This document shows positions 45,701-45,963 of a stretch of 45,963 nucleotides of DNA, in pieces. This DNA is from Nitrospira sp. (GTDB lineage Bacteria; Nitrospirota; Nitrospiria; Nitrospirales; Nitrospiraceae), in NCBI GenBank assembly GCA_024331045.1, contig JANDJC010000019.1, forward strand, positions 1 to 45,963, given 5' to 3'. Position 1 is the stretch's first letter. Each line of letters starts with the position of its first letter. Below the pieces are notes generated by a model, which was not told the origin of the DNA, made no database searches, and was given only the letters and a program-made list of their open reading frames with translations. The position numbers and the translations under genes are program-made.

Positions 45701-45963
45701 GCATCATAAGCCAGCGTCTGTTCCTTCTCCGTATTCTTGTGACCAGGTTTGCCCTGCGGCGGCAACTGCATCTCCACCCAGTCCTTGATCGACACTAGAG
45801 CCGGATTGGCTTTCCAGTCTGTCTTATCCTTGGTAATGACAAATTTCTTCCCGCCATACCAATCGACCGTGGTGCCGACAAGCTTGTCACTGGGCACCCC
45901 CGGTTTCATGCGACCAACCCGATCCGGCAATTCCGCAAGGGGCTTCATCACATCGGTCTGATA
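42751..45963 (-). CDS. Second giant multicopper oxidase, 5' part outside window
   Basis: 1070 codons are visible and the frame is still open at the last base, so the start and domains 1-2 lie beyond the window. The visible part aligns colinearly with residues about 510-1545 of the first oxidase, with roughly four of five residues identical in a C-terminal stretch compared by eye. It has domain 3 with LHPHMFQFD and WHDHVFG, domain 4 with HSWHISGHW, and the same degenerate sites in domains 4 to 6. If the missing domain 2 carries HCH as in the first copy, it is a working enzyme of the same permuted type. The two genes are co-directional, separated by a three-gene set and each followed by a hairpin, consistent with duplication and retention of both copies. 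Confidence 0.9.
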   Translation of the reverse strand, partial: YQTDVMKPLAELPDRVGRMKPGVPSDKLVGTTVDWYGGKKFVITKDKTDWKANPALVSIKDWVEMQLPPQGKPGHKNTEKEQTLAYDATVVDWVWNGTKALSEPETTYEWVNYKSPTPGQRVEILFDPRSGKVAWPWLRPHLGRRAPFSPSHNGAPWLEPIHRRDDGSNSTEPAKPGENGPWSLCPEGAPVKEFNIHAITLPITLKRATAKTPAIVDPDGLLYVLHEEEEEVRKNPAKQIPLVIRGNVQDCIDIIYSSELKDDQRQGFSSKTNLHPHMFQFDTQASDGPIIGFSYEMSLRPFTILKDEHPGKGMPVPMNTTIEADVPKGATSIKVKDASRYHVKTELGVGMDEVGRFEAARISKIEGNTITFERPLKFHHKKGEIVSVEWIRERWYVDADFGTTFWHDHVFGLDGWGHGFYATFIAEPPRSTYHDPVTGKEIRSGPIADIHTTEPVSAHISGSFREIVTQVMDSNPRTAELITADNPQAKAGAISVDGTPSAVYPARLNKSPMWFLNGGEATTGGGYNLRVEPLSVRLANNPDPSQLFNSRIHGDPETPILRAYLGDPIVVRLIEGSANEVHSWHISGHWFPMERYNKNSIPRSSLHVVIGERYDAAIPAAGGPQRMAGDYLYYSGRASHFAEGSWGILRVLDKPDATLKPLPGREEIPQPATSVCPADAPVKTFNVTAIDKAIRYNKGAPGVMEVDLERKMVLGNESGKMYVLEGEKAKVASGSIEPSPLTLHVNVGDCIKVNLKNEMAKDRAGFHVDNLAYDPKDSMGINAGYNPGDQTVAPGQSRTYTFYAHPEFGENVALIQDWGNVIENPRNGLFGAIIIGPKGSQYRDPVTGEDLSQKSSWRADVIVDRTVPGNENRRNYRSFALLFQDEDNISGTSFMPYIQKVAGVTAVNYRSEPTDYRTEKGCAYSEVFACVKAGDQPVTPTLVAHVGDPVVIHVLGAFSEQVQLFSVAGHEWKHEPYMSGADLVSTMEFGGSEVFNAWLHGGAGGPNGIPGDYLWLNQRPGYLDAGQWGLFKVLERDNRAILPLDGQAPAVHRAEGDNPSLSIPVSLKAE

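Overview
The window looks like chromosome of a Nitrospira-type bacterium (phylum Nitrospirota). This is inferred from GC-rich, densely packed genes and from the gene mix: short CxxC proteins, many periplasmic copper proteins, a phosphoketolase with a glucan phosphorylase, and a split transhydrogenase. No rRNA or marker gene settles the taxonomy. I saw no tRNA, CRISPR array, insertion sequence or phage gene.

Region 1 (1-12.5 kb) is an ion and redox homeostasis block. It opens with the 5' part of an F-type ATPase beta subunit that stands first in its operon, as in the alternative 'N-ATPase' arrangement. A small zinc-ribbon protein and a PAS/HisKA_3 sensor kinase with its NarL-type regulator follow. 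Then come an MscS channel, a CPA1 Na+/H+ antiporter, a CvrA/NhaP2-type K+/H+ antiporter with a frameshift before its C-terminal RCK_C domain, a tandem UspA protein and a three-gene proton-translocating transhydrogenase (pntAA, pntAB, pntB). Together these suggest a cell managing Na+, K+ and H+ gradients and NADPH supply.

Region 2 (12.5-18 kb) has a secreted cupredoxin-like protein and the pair alpha-glucan phosphorylase plus phosphoketolase, a short route from stored glucan to acetyl-phosphate.

Region 3 (18-31.5 kb) is a long minus-strand efflux cluster: RND adaptor, RND pump, TolC-like outer membrane protein, HlyD-like adaptor, a double ABC ATPase and two ABC-2 permeases. A single TolC-like gene sits between the two pump types and could serve both. 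Upstream lie a DUF2892 membrane protein and a sulfide:quinone oxidoreductase with all three expected cysteines.

Region 4 (31.5 kb to the end) is a periplasmic metalloprotein island. It contains two tandem giant six-domain multicopper oxidases, one complete (1581 aa) and one cut by the window edge. In the complete copy the copper motifs are in circularly permuted order: type 1 site in domain 2 and the paired HxH motifs in domain 3, as I recall for the Mn oxidases MofA and MnxG. Between the two oxidases is a three-gene set: a LolA/DUF4412-like protein, a cupredoxin-like protein with a C-terminal beta domain, and an SmbP-like helical protein. A CopD-like membrane protein, a formylglycine-generating-enzyme-like protein without the catalytic cysteines, and two secreted proteins of unknown function lie beside them. 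This island is the best candidate for an undescribed system, possibly extracytoplasmic copper-dependent metal oxidation or handling.
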